This document shows positions 17,118 through 26,355 of a DNA stretch of 64,000 bases, in pieces (the first letter of the stretch is position 1; the number at the start of each line of letters is the position of its first letter). The position numbers and the translations under genes were made by a program. Location: contig NZ_MACF01000055.1 of NCBI RefSeq assembly GCF_001884045.1, forward strand, positions 52,222 through 116,221, in the 5' to 3' direction. Source of the stretch: Bacillus mobilis (GTDB lineage: Bacteria > Bacillota > Bacilli > Bacillales > Bacillaceae_G). The notes below the pieces were generated by a model. The model ran no database searches, was not told where the DNA came from, and saw only the letters and a list, made by a program, of their open reading frames with translations.

Positions 17118-17444
17118 ATGCAAAATATGTATCAAGCTTGTATCGAGGAATGTTTAAAATGTATGGAAATTTGCAATTCATGTTATAGTGCATGTTTGCA
17201 AGAATCAGACGTTAAAATGATGGTAGAATGTATTCGATTAGATCGAGAATGTGCTGATATTTGTGCACTTGCTGCTAAATCAATGAGCAGTAATAGCCCT
17301 TTCGCGAAAGAAATTTGTCAGCTGTGCGCTAAAATTTGCGAAGCATGTGGAAATGAGTGTAAAAAACATGAACATCAGCATTGTAAAGAATGTGCCGATG
17401 CTTGTTTCCGATGCGCAGAAGCTTGCAAGCTAATGGCGAGTTAA
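17118..17444 (+). CDS. Four-helix copper-storage protein (Csp/DUF326)
   Basis: A 108-residue helical protein with 19 cysteines arranged as CxxxC and CxxC along four helices (ECLKCMEICNSCYSAC, CADICALAA, CQLCAKICEACGNEC, CKECADACFRCAEAC). This is the pattern of Csp proteins, whose inward-facing cysteines store many Cu(I) ions per four-helix bundle. There is no signal peptide, so it is of the cytosolic Csp3-like type. AGAAGGAGAAAAAACA sets the start. It stands alone between two terminators inside the copper island. Confidence 0.93.
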   Translation: MQNMYQACIEECLKCMEICNSCYSACLQESDVKMMVECIRLDRECADICALAAKSMSSNSPFAKEICQLCAKICEACGNECKKHEHQHCKECADACFRCAEACKLMAS

Positions 17445-17522
17445 TCTCAAATCATTAACTGCTTAAAATCTCCTAGAAATATTAGCCATTCAATCAACAC
17501 GAAAACTAATAATTTTGTACTC

Positions 17523-17561
17523 AAAAAGCTGTTTACTATATCTTGAAGTAAACAGCTTTTT
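17523..17561 (+). terminator. Terminator after the Csp gene
   Basis: AAAAAGCTGTTTACT (17,523-17,537) and AGTAAACAGCTTTTT (17,547-17,561) form a perfect 15-bp stem ending in a T run. Confidence 0.9.
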
Positions 17562-17874
17562 ATAGTAAAGTCTCGCTCGCTACAAATTGAACACCTGAGT
17601 TTTGTCTTCATAATTATCCTCTAAATATTCTTTTCGAATTTATTAGGTTATTAACTATAAAATTTTTATTTTAGTTATGATTTTCATGATTATTTGCAAA
17701 TGGATCATATACACCCTTCAACAATGAAATAGATAAGAGTATACTTAGCACAATCAATCTGAAAAAAGTGAATCATTTTTTGTTTCGTACAATGAATGCA
17801 AGTATCCCTAATAAGATTGTAATACCTAAACCAATATTTATTTTTTCACTCCTTTTATTATCGATACGTAGTTA

Positions 17875-18141
17875 TTACATTCCTGAAAGAAGCAATGCAA
17901 ACACAAAAAAAGTAGTCATCACAAAGGACAGAAGAATTATTAGTATAGGCAATTCTTTTTTACTTTCTTTTAGCAGCGATACAAAACCAAATATATATCC
18001 AATCACTGTAACTACCATCCATAAAATATCCGCGATGAATTCAGGCAATCTAGCTAGTGCTGTGCTGAAAAATAAAATAATACAGAACATTTGTAATAAC
18101 AATACAAATAATAAATATTTATTAAACTTTATATACGCCAC
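17875..18141 (-). CDS. Small three-helix membrane protein
   Basis: An 88-residue hydrophobic protein with three membrane segments (LLFVLLLQMFCIILFFSTAL, ILWMVVTVIGYIFGFVSLL, and ILIILLSFVMTTFFVFALLL) and a charged cytosolic loop KESKKEL. The composition is convincing for a real membrane protein. The GTG at 18,141 overlaps its own AGGGGG, so the true start may be a later codon. No family recognised. The plus-strand frame over the same bases looks like its antisense shadow and is not annotated. Confidence 0.55.
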   Translation of the reverse strand: MAYIKFNKYLLFVLLLQMFCIILFFSTALARLPEFIADILWMVVTVIGYIFGFVSLLKESKKELPILIILLSFVMTTFFVFALLLSGM

Positions 18142-18401
18142 CCCCTACGTAATATTTAGAATTATGCTACCATGCATTAAAAATATATCAACCTTTTTTT
18201 GTTAAAGCGTTTTAATCTAATGAAGTATAGTTATATAGATTCCAAGTTGCTAGAACTAAACATCTTAATAATTTTTTCTGGTTATCTTTAAATTAATAAT
18301 AAACTGTTTTAGAAGTATGCAAAGGATTTATTATGTTCTGGTAAACACATAAAACTCTTTAATGTATAAATCATTAGAAAGAGTATAAAAATCGTCATTT
18401 T

Positions 18402-18421
18402 CTCCATAATTTCTTGATAAT
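18402..18421 (-). promoter_or_regulatory. Response-regulator box
   Basis: Read on the minus strand, ATTATCAAGAAATTATGGAG matches the element at 33,757-33,776 at 19 of 20 positions. It lies upstream of the lipoprotein gene at 18,698 and of the minus-strand membrane-protein gene. Confidence 0.6.
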
Positions 18422-18533
18422 AGTTTTTTATACTTAATTTATCAAGTTGCTGGCACAGCATTAAAAATTGACTATTGCCTCCACGCAATCTTTACTTTAC
18501 TTTCCGTGTACCCTTCCTATTAAAATTTATATA

Positions 18534-18573
18534 CAGGTATTCGATTCTAAATCAATCGAATACCTGCTTTTTT
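18534..18573 (+). terminator. Orphan terminator-like hairpin
   Basis: CAGGTATTCGATT (18,534-18,546) pairs perfectly with AATCGAATACCTG (18,554-18,566), followed by CTTTTTTATT. No plus-strand gene lies just upstream; it may insulate the 18,698 operon or end an unrecognised short transcript starting near the box at 18,402. Confidence 0.75.
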
Positions 18574-18627
18574 ATTGCAATTATATTTTTCTTTCCCAAC
18601 GTATTTTGGGATTCACACTATCCTCAG

Positions 18628-18647
18628 CTTCATAATTTCTCGACAAT
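18628..18647 (-). promoter_or_regulatory. Response-regulator box before the 18,698 operon
   Basis: On the minus strand ATTGTCGAGAAATTATGAAG, one of the four good copies of the direct-repeat element; it lies about 50 bp before the lipoprotein gene. The nearby TATACT (18,655-18,660) could be a -10. Confidence 0.6.
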
Positions 18648-18697
18648 TTTTCATTATACTTAGAGCATTAATTGTATATTAGAAAGGAGACGCAACA

Positions 18698-19702
18698 TTG
18701 AAAAAAATATTAATCAGTAGTTTAGCTATTACATCTATCTTTATAGTCACAGCTTGTTCTAATGGACAAGAACCATCCCAAAAGAAAGAAGAGGTTTCCC
18801 AAGCTAGACGGGATACAAATAAAGAAAATAATGTAACATCAAATGTTATTGCTCAAAACTTGTATAAAGAAATTTCATCAGGAAAAATTGAACATATACA
18901 TGGGATTGGATACCCTGGAAACCTAACCGGAGTTTCAATTGCAACTCACAGTGGAATAAAAATATATCAAAATGGAAAATGGTTAGAATCAAAAGAGCAA
19001 AAACATGATTATATGGGCTTTCAAGCTACAAAAAATGGATTCTTTGCAAGTGGTCATCCTGAACCAAGTTCGGATTTAAAAAACCCATTAGGATTAATTA
19101 AAAGTAATGATGGAGGAGCAAGTTTTAAAAAACTAGCTTTTTATGGTGAATCGGATTTCCATAACCTTGCTGCAGGATACAATAACGAAACTGTATATGT
19201 ATATAATGAACGCCCAAATTCTAAACTGAAAAATGGATTTTATTACAGTACAGATAACGGAAATGCGTGGAAGCAGGGTAAATTAGATGGCATCTCAAGT
19301 GCAGTTAGCTCATTTGCTGTACATCCTGATAAATCCAGTGTTGTTGCAATGAGTACCAAAAATGGAATCTACTTATCTACAGACAATGGTAATACATTTA
19401 AATTGTTCTCTAAATCACAAGAAACAACTGCACTAACATTGGGAAGTGAGGATGTTATTTACTCTTACATAACTGAACAACAACAACAACAATTGATGAA
19501 GCAACCCCTTGCTACGAGTCAGGGAGCAGATTTAAACATTCCAGCTTTAGATTCTAAAGATCAAATCATGTATATATCTCAAAATCCTCAAAATCCTGCT
19601 GAAATAGTTTTTGCCACCATAAAAGCAAATGTATTTCTTACTACTGATGACGGAAATACATGGAAACAAATCGTTAAGAATGGGAATTTAGAATATAACT
19701 AA
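18698..19702 (+). CDS. Lipoprotein with sialidase/BNR-like beta-propeller repeats
   Basis: A 334-residue lipoprotein (lipobox FIVTAC). The mature part has repeated Asp-box-like motifs: IKSNDGGASFKKL, YYSTDNGNAWKQG, YLSTDNGNTFKLF and FLTTDDGNTWKQI, spaced as in BNR/sortilin-type propellers, with His in EHIHGIGY. Proteins like this are often labelled F510_1955-family glycosylhydrolase, but no catalytic residues are evident and a binding role is as likely. The TTG start follows GAAAGGAGACGCAACA. It is followed 70 bp later by a CcdA-like gene, apparently one operon, with response-regulator boxes upstream. Confidence 0.82.
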   Translation: MKKILISSLAITSIFIVTACSNGQEPSQKKEEVSQARRDTNKENNVTSNVIAQNLYKEISSGKIEHIHGIGYPGNLTGVSIATHSGIKIYQNGKWLESKEQKHDYMGFQATKNGFFASGHPEPSSDLKNPLGLIKSNDGGASFKKLAFYGESDFHNLAAGYNNETVYVYNERPNSKLKNGFYYSTDNGNAWKQGKLDGISSAVSSFAVHPDKSSVVAMSTKNGIYLSTDNGNTFKLFSKSQETTALTLGSEDVIYSYITEQQQQQLMKQPLATSQGADLNIPALDSKDQIMYISQNPQNPAEIVFATIKANVFLTTDDGNTWKQIVKNGNLEYN

Positions 19703-19772
19703 TCATTAATATAAAAAATAAATAGAGTGATACTTATATATCCCAAATATAATTCAGAAAGGTGAATACAAC

Positions 19773-20504
19773 TTGTTTTCAACAATTAGTCAATGGAGTT
19801 ATCAACTCATGTCACCCTTTATAGACATCGCTAACTCCACTAAATCAATACCTATTCTTTTTTCGTTTTTATTAGGTGTAGTAGGTACTCTTGCACCATG
19901 TCAATTGACAGGAAACATTAGTGCAATGACTCTCTATGGAAATCAGTCTCTACAGAAAGGTATCTCTTGGAAGCATATTTTGTTATTTACTTTAGGGAAA
20001 ATAGTAGCTTTTACGTCCCTTGGATTATTAGTATGGTTTCTAGGGAAAGAAGTACAACAATCATTAACTTCATACTTTCCATGGTTTCGTAGATTTATAG
20101 GTCCGTTGCTAATATTTATCGGACTCATATTAGTAAGAATAATAAAAATAAGAAGTTCTTTCTCTTTACATGTTCCTATTCTTGCTTTTAAGAGGAAAAA
20201 AGAAGTTGGTTCATTTTTTATGGGATTTATCTTTTCTTTAGCATTCTGCCCTACCATGTTTGTTTTATTTTTTGGAACACTAATTCCTCTATCTTTATCA
20301 TCTAACAATGGATATTGGTTTCCAATGTTTTTTGCAGCAGGAACTGCTATCCCAGTTATCCTTTTACTTTTAATTATTGCATATCTTGGCCTAAGTGGCT
20401 CTTTACTTAAAAAGAGTCGAAGAGTTGGAAAAATAATTCAATTTACAGCGGGTCTCTTTATGATTCTTATAGGGATTTACGATACTCTTCTTTACTGGAT
20501 ATAA
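19773..20504 (+). CDS. CcdA/DsbD-like membrane protein
   Basis: A 243-residue protein with six or so transmembrane helices and two pseudo-symmetric motifs, TLAPCQLTGN (about residue 40) and LAFCPTMFVLFF (about residue 155). One Cys in each half, each next to Pro, is the arrangement CcdA/DsbD proteins use to carry electrons across the membrane; the family also overlaps with TauE/SafE-like annotations. It could supply reducing equivalents to the TlpA-like thioredoxin at 15,416, or move metal. GAAAGGTGAATACAAC precedes the TTG start. Confidence 0.82.
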   Translation: MFSTISQWSYQLMSPFIDIANSTKSIPILFSFLLGVVGTLAPCQLTGNISAMTLYGNQSLQKGISWKHILLFTLGKIVAFTSLGLLVWFLGKEVQQSLTSYFPWFRRFIGPLLIFIGLILVRIIKIRSSFSLHVPILAFKRKKEVGSFFMGFIFSLAFCPTMFVLFFGTLIPLSLSSNNGYWFPMFFAAGTAIPVILLLLIIAYLGLSGSLLKKSRRVGKIIQFTAGLFMILIGIYDTLLYWI

Positions 20505-20751
20505 AAATTAACAGTTAAAATACTTTACCGAATTGATCGTATACATAAAATGTAATTGTTGTAATAGTGCAGCAATCTGTTGTTATGGTATTAGAACTGG
20601 AATTGGACCATGACAACGCTTCTAGAAAACTGGATATTTCCCGTATCTCCACTGTAGTAGAAGATATAATTGCTATGAAGGGAAACTTCGGAATATTAAA
20701 ATAGATTTTCATTGGTCAGTATAAACTCATCTAGCAAAAAGAAGTAAATAT

Positions 20752-20800
20752 AAAACCAAACCCCATCCCTTCAGCTTTGAACGGCTGGGGTTTGGTTTTT
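20752..20800 (+). terminator. Strong terminator between convergent units
   Basis: AAAACCAAACCCC (20,752-20,764) pairs with GGGGTTTGGTTTTT (20,787-20,800). It ends the plus-strand operon and can also stop the minus-strand DUF1326/DUF2182 pair. Before it, 20,583-20,703 keeps a stretch reading MVLELELDHDNASRKLD with no start, possibly a remnant of a lost gene. Confidence 0.85.
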
Positions 20801-20946
20801 ACTTATAAATACAAGAACTCCTAATAATAATTTATATTAATTTTGTAGAAGACATTAAGCTACTTTTCGATTTATCTTAGCTTTATCCTTTAAGCCTGAA
20901 CCTATATCCAAAAACACTGCTAAAAATACTGTTAAAGTAACCTCAT

Positions 20947-21777
20947 TTATTCACTCAAAGTATGTGTACCATGAGATGAAATATCTGGTTCTACCAAAAA
21001 AGGAACGCTGCTTGGATCAAACACTATCCAGATTCCTAATACTATTAGCCCTATACCAATTATTTTTGAAAAATATTCACCTGAGGGGAGTATCTTCTCA
21101 AGAAAAGTAAGCAGAGTTATAATCCCCATCCAGAACAAATTCATAATACCGACTGCAAATAAAATAACCATCAGCCCCCAGCAACAACCTACACAATGAA
21201 ATCCATGTTCGACGCCCATACGTATTGCCCCAAGCCGGCCGCTACGCCAACCGTTTAATACATAATGAAGAGGATTTCGACAATGTCGTAAACAAGCTTG
21301 TTTGAGTGGTGTAAGCTGGTAGAGTCCTCCTAAAGCTACGGTGAGACCGGCAACGATAGGCCCTTGTTGATTCCATGCAAGGAAACCAAGATTCAATAAG
21401 TCAATGATCAAATAAAGACCATATGCAATTAGGCCATATGTAGTCCAAGCTATCAGATATCCAATAAGGAAAACCCATGTGGATACAAGTGGAATCTTCA
21501 GATTTCGGGTACGCTCTGCTGACACGCGAGCAAAGGTAATGACCATGGGTGTGACGGATGGCAGCATCATAGCTGCCGTCATCGTTACCCACATACCCAC
21601 ATACCAGCCAAATGTACCTAGAACCATGCCATTACTACTAGTCATATTATAGTGATCCAGCATAATCATCCAAGCAATAATTGTTATCGTTAAGAGAATT
21701 GCTGTCAAAGGAATATTACCTATCGTTCGTGATCGAATTAATCGAATAATTAGTGGCTGTTTTTCTTGGGTATTCAT
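20947..21777 (-). CDS. DUF2182 predicted metal-binding membrane protein
   Basis: A 276-residue polytopic protein of the DUF2182 family. Clustered ligands are visible in CLRHCRNPLHY and in MGVEHGFHCVGCCWGLM, a short stretch with two His and three Cys in or beside a membrane helix. The start is set at the ATG overlapping the DUF1326 stop (TGATG), so translation is coupled. DUF1326 and DUF2182 genes are usually paired; the biochemical role is not established. Ends near a bidirectional terminator. The Cys/His sites and location fit a metal role. Confidence 0.88.
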   Translation of the reverse strand: MNTQEKQPLIIRLIRSRTIGNIPLTAILLTITIIAWMIMLDHYNMTSSNGMVLGTFGWYVGMWVTMTAAMMLPSVTPMVITFARVSAERTRNLKIPLVSTWVFLIGYLIAWTTYGLIAYGLYLIIDLLNLGFLAWNQQGPIVAGLTVALGGLYQLTPLKQACLRHCRNPLHYVLNGWRSGRLGAIRMGVEHGFHCVGCCWGLMVILFAVGIMNLFWMGIITLLTFLEKILPSGEYFSKIIGIGLIVLGIWIVFDPSSVPFLVEPDISSHGTHTLSE

Positions 21778-22418
21778 CAAGAGCCTACTTTCCAATCAAA
21801 AGGAATATGTTTACTGGATTTTCCTTTATATTCATGAGAGAAATCAAATCCAATGGCTTTATCCTCTTTTACAACACCCCAAGTGGCAATTTGTCCTGGA
21901 CCCGTTTCAGAACCCGGCGGATTGTGTAGTTGAACTCGACGCTTTGGATCAGCTGTTGGACCTGTAAGAGCTTCAGCACCAACGGATACCTTATTTGGAA
22001 TTTCTGCTCGCCAATAGGCTAAATCATCTGCAGCATCAAACTTGATGGGGGCATACTCAATTCCACGTAGTTCGCTAATGAGGCTGCCAAATTCCCCCGC
22101 CCAACCTCCAACCTTTCCGGTGAAAATTTGTTCAAGAGCCTTACGCTGATCTTGATCAGCACGTTCATCAATATAGAACATCAACTTCATCGTCGCATCG
22201 GGATCGCCAATCCACATATTCCCTGCAAATTCACCAAGGGCTACTACTCCGAAACCATCTAATCGTATGTCATTGTAATACCCTTCGTGGACTTGCCATA
22301 CCAGTGTAAAGAGACAATCCCCGTTCGTAGGCTCTTGAGCAAATGTACAGGGACAAGGAAGTTTGCAACTGCAGACATCGAACCACTCACCTTTTAAATG
22401 CCACTTCGTTTTAGACAT
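21777..22418 (-). CDS. DUF1326 protein
   Basis: A 213-residue soluble protein matching DUF1326: the N-terminal GEWFDVCSCKLPCPC contains four cysteines, followed by a beta-rich domain with GVVALGEFAGNMWIGD and a His-containing HNPPGSETGPGQ near the end. No signal peptide. The Cys cluster suggests binding of a soft metal handed to the membrane partner DUF2182. GGAGGGATTGAT precedes the ATG. Base composition of this pair looks more G/C-rich than neighbouring genes, suggesting a separate origin. Confidence 0.88.
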   Translation of the reverse strand: MSKTKWHLKGEWFDVCSCKLPCPCTFAQEPTNGDCLFTLVWQVHEGYYNDIRLDGFGVVALGEFAGNMWIGDPDATMKLMFYIDERADQDQRKALEQIFTGKVGGWAGEFGSLISELRGIEYAPIKFDAADDLAYWRAEIPNKVSVGAEALTGPTADPKRRVQLHNPPGSETGPGQIATWGVVKEDKAIGFDFSHEYKGKSSKHIPFDWKVGS

Positions 22419-22630
22419 ATCAATCCCTCCATCCGTTTTAATAAAATCACTTTTTCTCTTCCTTCAACATGACAAATATATTCTCACTGATAGCCATATA
22501 GTACAGAAGTTATTGTGGAATTATCTACTGAAAGCAAGAAAAATGTTAATGAAGTTGCAGTTTGATTTTTCTATTTAGTTGAAAAATTCCCTATAGAAAA
22601 TGATAGCCTTTTAGAAGAGGAGGAATAAAA

Positions 22631-23200
22631 TTGAATATCAAAAATTCGACTTTAGGTATGATAAATTGGAATAATATTTTACCACCAACCAATCAACTTC
22701 ACAGATTCCAATATATGATGAAAGGACATACTAAGTTACTGTCAGCTATCAATTCTTTTACTTATTCGCTCCCTTTAGCGAACACACTTCGTACGATAGC
22801 AATCCTTCCATCTAGTTTGAATATGCTATCTACTATTCCTCAAATGATTATTGATACTATTAATAATTGATCTACAAAAATATTAGAATTTCCAATCAAT
22901 ATAAAGCAGAACGCATCAGCTATCTTTCTATTTTTGATTTTCATTTTGCTCTTTATCTATCAACTTTGTATAGCACCAGCTATACAAAATATATATAAGA
23001 GGAAAGTTCTTTGTATTTCTGAATTTACAGAAAATAAACCTTGAGAAAATGCAAAACAAATAAAGACTTCTTTAGAACAAGATTTCGGGATTGTCCTCGA
23101 TATTATAAATAAAATTCGAGTTATCAATCGAGAAACACCAGTTTTCCGATCATACCACCGTATTTTTGATACAATTTATACCCTTATAATAAACCTGTAA
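22631..23200 (+). pseudogene. Reading frame broken by two in-frame TGA codons
   Basis: AGAAGAGGAGGAATAAAA precedes a TTG that opens a frame of 79 codons (MNIKNSTLGMINW...) ending at TGA (22,868-22,870). The same frame continues without any other stop through a membrane-like segment (LFLIFILLFIYQL), a second TGA (23,042-23,044), and a helical region ending VFRSYHRIFDTIYTLIINL at TAA 23,198-23,200. One frame open for 189 sense or TGA positions in AT-rich DNA, interrupted only by TGA, suggests a recently inactivated gene, perhaps with TGG-to-TGA changes. The product family is not recognised; the first 79 codons could still be translated. Confidence 0.5.
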
Positions 23201-23772
23201 TAATAATAGAAAAAATGAAATAGGTCATTCGTAATATATATGAATTCAATAGGTGAAGAAATGAGTGGATGAGTTTTCACAGGAAACTTAGCAAAATAAA
23301 GTGGTAACCAAAGGTGTTTTTACATTCAGAAAACACCTTTTCAGTTTATAATTCTATTTCTATTTCTAAAGTCTAAGCATTATTGAGCAAAGTAATAATC
23401 AGCATTAGGAAAAATTCTCTTGAAATCTATTTAGTATCGTAAAGATATATTTTCTCGAATATATCTTTTGTTCTTAGTTTTTGAAAACCTTAGCAATAAT
23501 AAATAATAATATTAACTGAAGTGAAAAACAAAAGACATTGTAAACGATGCACCTATATTAACAAACACTACTTTAGGCGAAGCAACTTGTGCAATGCCGA
23601 TATAACTATGAAAACAGTAGATGTTGTAGGTCATGTTGAATTGGAAAACTCATACAAAAGCACTATTTCTCCATAATTCCACAGAAAAATAGCGCTTTTG
23701 TAAATTGGAAATAATACCTTTTTTTAACTTGATGAGTGACTGTTAGTTTCGTTATTTAAATTAAAAAGCATT
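23201..23772. other. Non-coding stretch with two hairpins
   Basis: No gene is supported. AAAGGTGTTTT (23,310-23,320) with AAAACACCTTT (23,330-23,340) forms a terminator-like hairpin after the broken gene. CAAAAGCACTATTT (23,655-23,668) with AAATAGCGCTTTTG (23,687-23,700) forms another, properly placed to stop the minus- or plus-strand neighbours. The bases between contain short broken frames only. Confidence 0.6.
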
Positions 23773-25584
23773 TTACTTAATATATAGTTTTGGATTTACA
23801 GCATTACTCTTTTGAGCATTCCACTCACCTTTATGAACTTCAAAATGCAAATGTTGTCCCTCGGATTGACCGGTATTCCCCATAAACCCAATTTGTTGTC
23901 CTTGTTTTACGCTTTGCCCAGCTGAAACAGAACGACTATTTAAATGAGCATATACAGTTGTGTATGTTTGTCCATTCATATTATGAGAAATAAACACGAC
24001 ATTCCCATAACTTTCCGAATAGTAAGAACGTGTAACCACTCCATCTGCTGCTGCTGAAACGGATACCGTGCCAGAGGCAGCAATATCTAATCCATAATGC
24101 ATTTGTCCACCGCGTTTTTCAAATCCAGAAGTATAACTTCCAGCAGCTGGCTTAATGAAACCACTTGCTGTATTTTCATTTGTTGTACCTACCTCTGAAG
24201 GTGGTTGTTCCTCCACGGTAGCTACCTTTGTTTTTGAAAGATAGTTCATACCTACAAATCCTGTTTTTCCATTGTAATTGATTTTATACCATCCAGCCTG
24301 CTGTCCAACAACTTGAATTTTTTGATTAGGCTCAACAACTCCAATTACTTCATAATTCATACCTGCTCCACTTCTGACATTTAGAGAACTAGACTTAACA
24401 TAGTAGTTTTGAGCAGGTTCTTGTTTCTCTTGCTCACGAGTTGGTTGTTGAACTACTTCTTGTTTCTCTTGCTCACGAGTTGGTTGTTGAGCTACTTCTT
24501 GTTTCTCTTGCTCACGAGTTGATTGTTGAGCTACTTCTTGTTTCTCTTGCTCATGATTTGGTTGCTGTGCTTGTTCTAGTTTCTCTTTTGTTTGAGTTTG
24601 CTCTTGAGTAGAAGAACCTTTTAAAAATTTTACAAATTCACCACTCACATACCCTGTACGGTTGTTATACTTAATTTTATACCAACCGTTTTCTATATCC
24701 ACTACTTGTAAACTTTGTCCTTTTAGGACTCCTCCGATAACAGGATGATAGTTTGCGGGACCTGTTCTAACACGTAGAACAGCAGCATCTACTATGTATG
24801 TACCGTTCTGTTGAACAGATTCTGTCTGTATCGATTGTGGAAGGTTAGCGGTATTATTTGTTCCGCGGGATACATAATCTTTGTTTATATAAGCAAATCC
24901 CTCATTCAATTTTACTCTATACCAATCTTGGACTTCTCCTACCACTTGCACAACCTGACCTTTGTTCATTACACTCACTACTGGATGAGACATACTTGGA
25001 CCTGTTCTAACTCTAAGAGAAGATACGTTCACTGTATAACTTCTACTTGCTTGCACCTTTTGTTTTTTGGATTTTACTAATGATTTATTAATTGATACAT
25101 AGTCTTTACTAACATAAGCATCCCTATTATTATATTTAATTTTATACCAACCATCAGCTTCCCCAGTGACCTGTAATATTTCTCCTTCACCTACAAGTCC
25201 TAAGATAGAGTTGGATGTACTTGGACCTGTTCTAACACGTAAAGTTGTAGTACTTACTTTTATATGATTAGGAGTTGCATACTCCTTATTTACATAGGCT
25301 TCCGTGTTATTATATTTAATTTTATACCAATCTTCAGTTTCATCTACTACTGGTACAGATTGTTCTTTTGATACCAGTCCTAGAATTGTATTAGATGTAC
25401 TTGGGCCTGTTCGGACACGTAATGCGTCTACATTTACTGTTACTCGATTTTCATGCGTTACTACATCAGAAGCTTGCTTGGATTGCGTGTCTTCTGGTGC
25501 TATAGATGTTTGTGCTTGAGCAGTACCAATAACTGTGCCTCCTGCAACAGAAGCTACTGCCATACTAGCTAGGATTTTTTTCAT
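23773..25584 (-). CDS. SH3-repeat cell-wall hydrolase with M23 peptidase domain
   Basis: A 603-residue secreted protein. A signal peptide (cut near AQAQ) is followed by four bacterial SH3 domains (about residues 45-330, each with LRVRTGPS-type motif and a GWYKIKYN-type end), a Gln/Glu-rich linker of four 15-residue repeats (REQEKQEVAQQPT), a fifth SH3 domain (LNVRSGAGMNYEV), and a C-terminal M23 metallopeptidase with zinc-site motifs HYGLD and HLHFEVHKG. It should bind peptidoglycan and cut peptide cross-bridges. The same architecture occurs in Bacillus wall and spore hydrolases. GAAGGTGCCTT precedes the ATG. Confidence 0.93.
   Translation of the reverse strand: MKKILASMAVASVAGGTVIGTAQAQTSIAPEDTQSKQASDVVTHENRVTVNVDALRVRTGPSTSNTILGLVSKEQSVPVVDETEDWYKIKYNNTEAYVNKEYATPNHIKVSTTTLRVRTGPSTSNSILGLVGEGEILQVTGEADGWYKIKYNNRDAYVSKDYVSINKSLVKSKKQKVQASRSYTVNVSSLRVRTGPSMSHPVVSVMNKGQVVQVVGEVQDWYRVKLNEGFAYINKDYVSRGTNNTANLPQSIQTESVQQNGTYIVDAAVLRVRTGPANYHPVIGGVLKGQSLQVVDIENGWYKIKYNNRTGYVSGEFVKFLKGSSTQEQTQTKEKLEQAQQPNHEQEKQEVAQQSTREQEKQEVAQQPTREQEKQEVVQQPTREQEKQEPAQNYYVKSSSLNVRSGAGMNYEVIGVVEPNQKIQVVGQQAGWYKINYNGKTGFVGMNYLSKTKVATVEEQPPSEVGTTNENTASGFIKPAAGSYTSGFEKRGGQMHYGLDIAASGTVSVSAAADGVVTRSYYSESYGNVVFISHNMNGQTYTTVYAHLNSRSVSAGQSVKQGQQIGFMGNTGQSEGQHLHFEVHKGEWNAQKSNAVNPKLYIK
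24415..24590 (-). repeat. 45-bp tandem repeat in the hydrolase linker
   Basis: A 45-bp unit beginning CTTGTTTCTCTTGCTCACGA on the plus strand recurs four times with few changes and encodes the Gln/Glu-rich linker. Near-identity at DNA level suggests copy number changes by slippage. Confidence 0.8.
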
Positions 25585-26355
25585 AAGTGTAAGGCACCTT
25601 CCCGTAAATATATTTTACATTTCTTTAAGTAAAAGAGTTTAAATACATGTTGATCTCTATCAAGTTATATAGCTATTGATGTTGATCCTAGAAATCCATT
25701 TAATTTTACTTATAACATCAAAAAAGAATAAGTCTTATACTGATTTGAAAAAATATTGTATCCTTAAAACAACACTTCATAAGCGTTTTATTTAGTTATT
25801 ACCTTCTCTCTTATATCATTTCACCTACTCCCGTATATGCCATTTTAAATAGAGGTATCATTTTCTGTTTATACAAAGTCATCCTTTGTAAGCTAATATA
25901 AGTTAGAGAAACATGCACATTTTGAGTAGTGTTCATATTTCTTACTATTCTCCTGCTGCTCCCAACAGTAGATAAACAAAGTACAATGGTAATTTTCATT
26001 TTAACAGCTTATCTATATACCCCTTAGTTATTATACAAAGCAACTTTGCAGAACCTGTGCAAAGTTTCTATATTAGAAAAGAATAAAATTTCCCCTTTAA
26101 CTTTTAGTAACCTAATTAATAAGGGATTTTCTGTTATGTGCTCTTAAATAAATATATCCTTATATAATATTAATTCAATTGAGTAATACTTACGCTACTT
26201 AATTAAAGTAAGAAGAGAAGGGGGCTCTCTCCCTTCTCTTCTTACATAGATACATATTTACAAATAAAAATTCATTCGAATTTTTAATCTGGTTGATTTA
26301 ATTGTATTCAATAGACTTTTACAAAAAACAAAAATCAATTCATAACTCTTTTTAT
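25585..26355. other. 770-bp region without a supported gene
   Basis: It holds two clear inverted repeats. AACTTTGCA (26,042-26,050) pairs with TGCAAAGTT (26,058-26,066). GTAAGAAGAGAAGGG (26,208-26,222) pairs perfectly with CCCTTCTCTTCTTAC (26,231-26,245), a 15-bp stem with an 8-nt loop after the thioredoxin gene on the minus strand, likely its terminator although the following U-tract is weak. A 62-codon minus frame at 25,811-25,999 lacks a ribosome binding site and protein-like composition. Confidence 0.6.

Noticed and set aside
17768-18205. Plus-strand 145-codon frame
   Set aside because: It is antisense to a hydrophobic three-helix minus-strand protein and has no ribosome binding site.
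20583-20703. Plus-strand frame MVLELELDHDNASRKLD as a gene
   Set aside because: The frame has several stops upstream, no ribosome binding site and no recognised family; kept only as a possible remnant.
22868-23044. TGA codons as selenocysteine sites
   Set aside because: No selenocysteine insertion hairpin was recognised after either TGA, and no selenoprotein family matches; decay of Trp codons is simpler.
23271-23341. T-box-like motif (AAAGTGGTAACC before a hairpin)
   Set aside because: It lacks the recognisable stem I and the conserved core, and no amino-acid gene follows; the hairpin is just a terminator.
25811-25999. 62-codon minus-strand frame
   Set aside because: No ribosome binding site and no protein-like composition.
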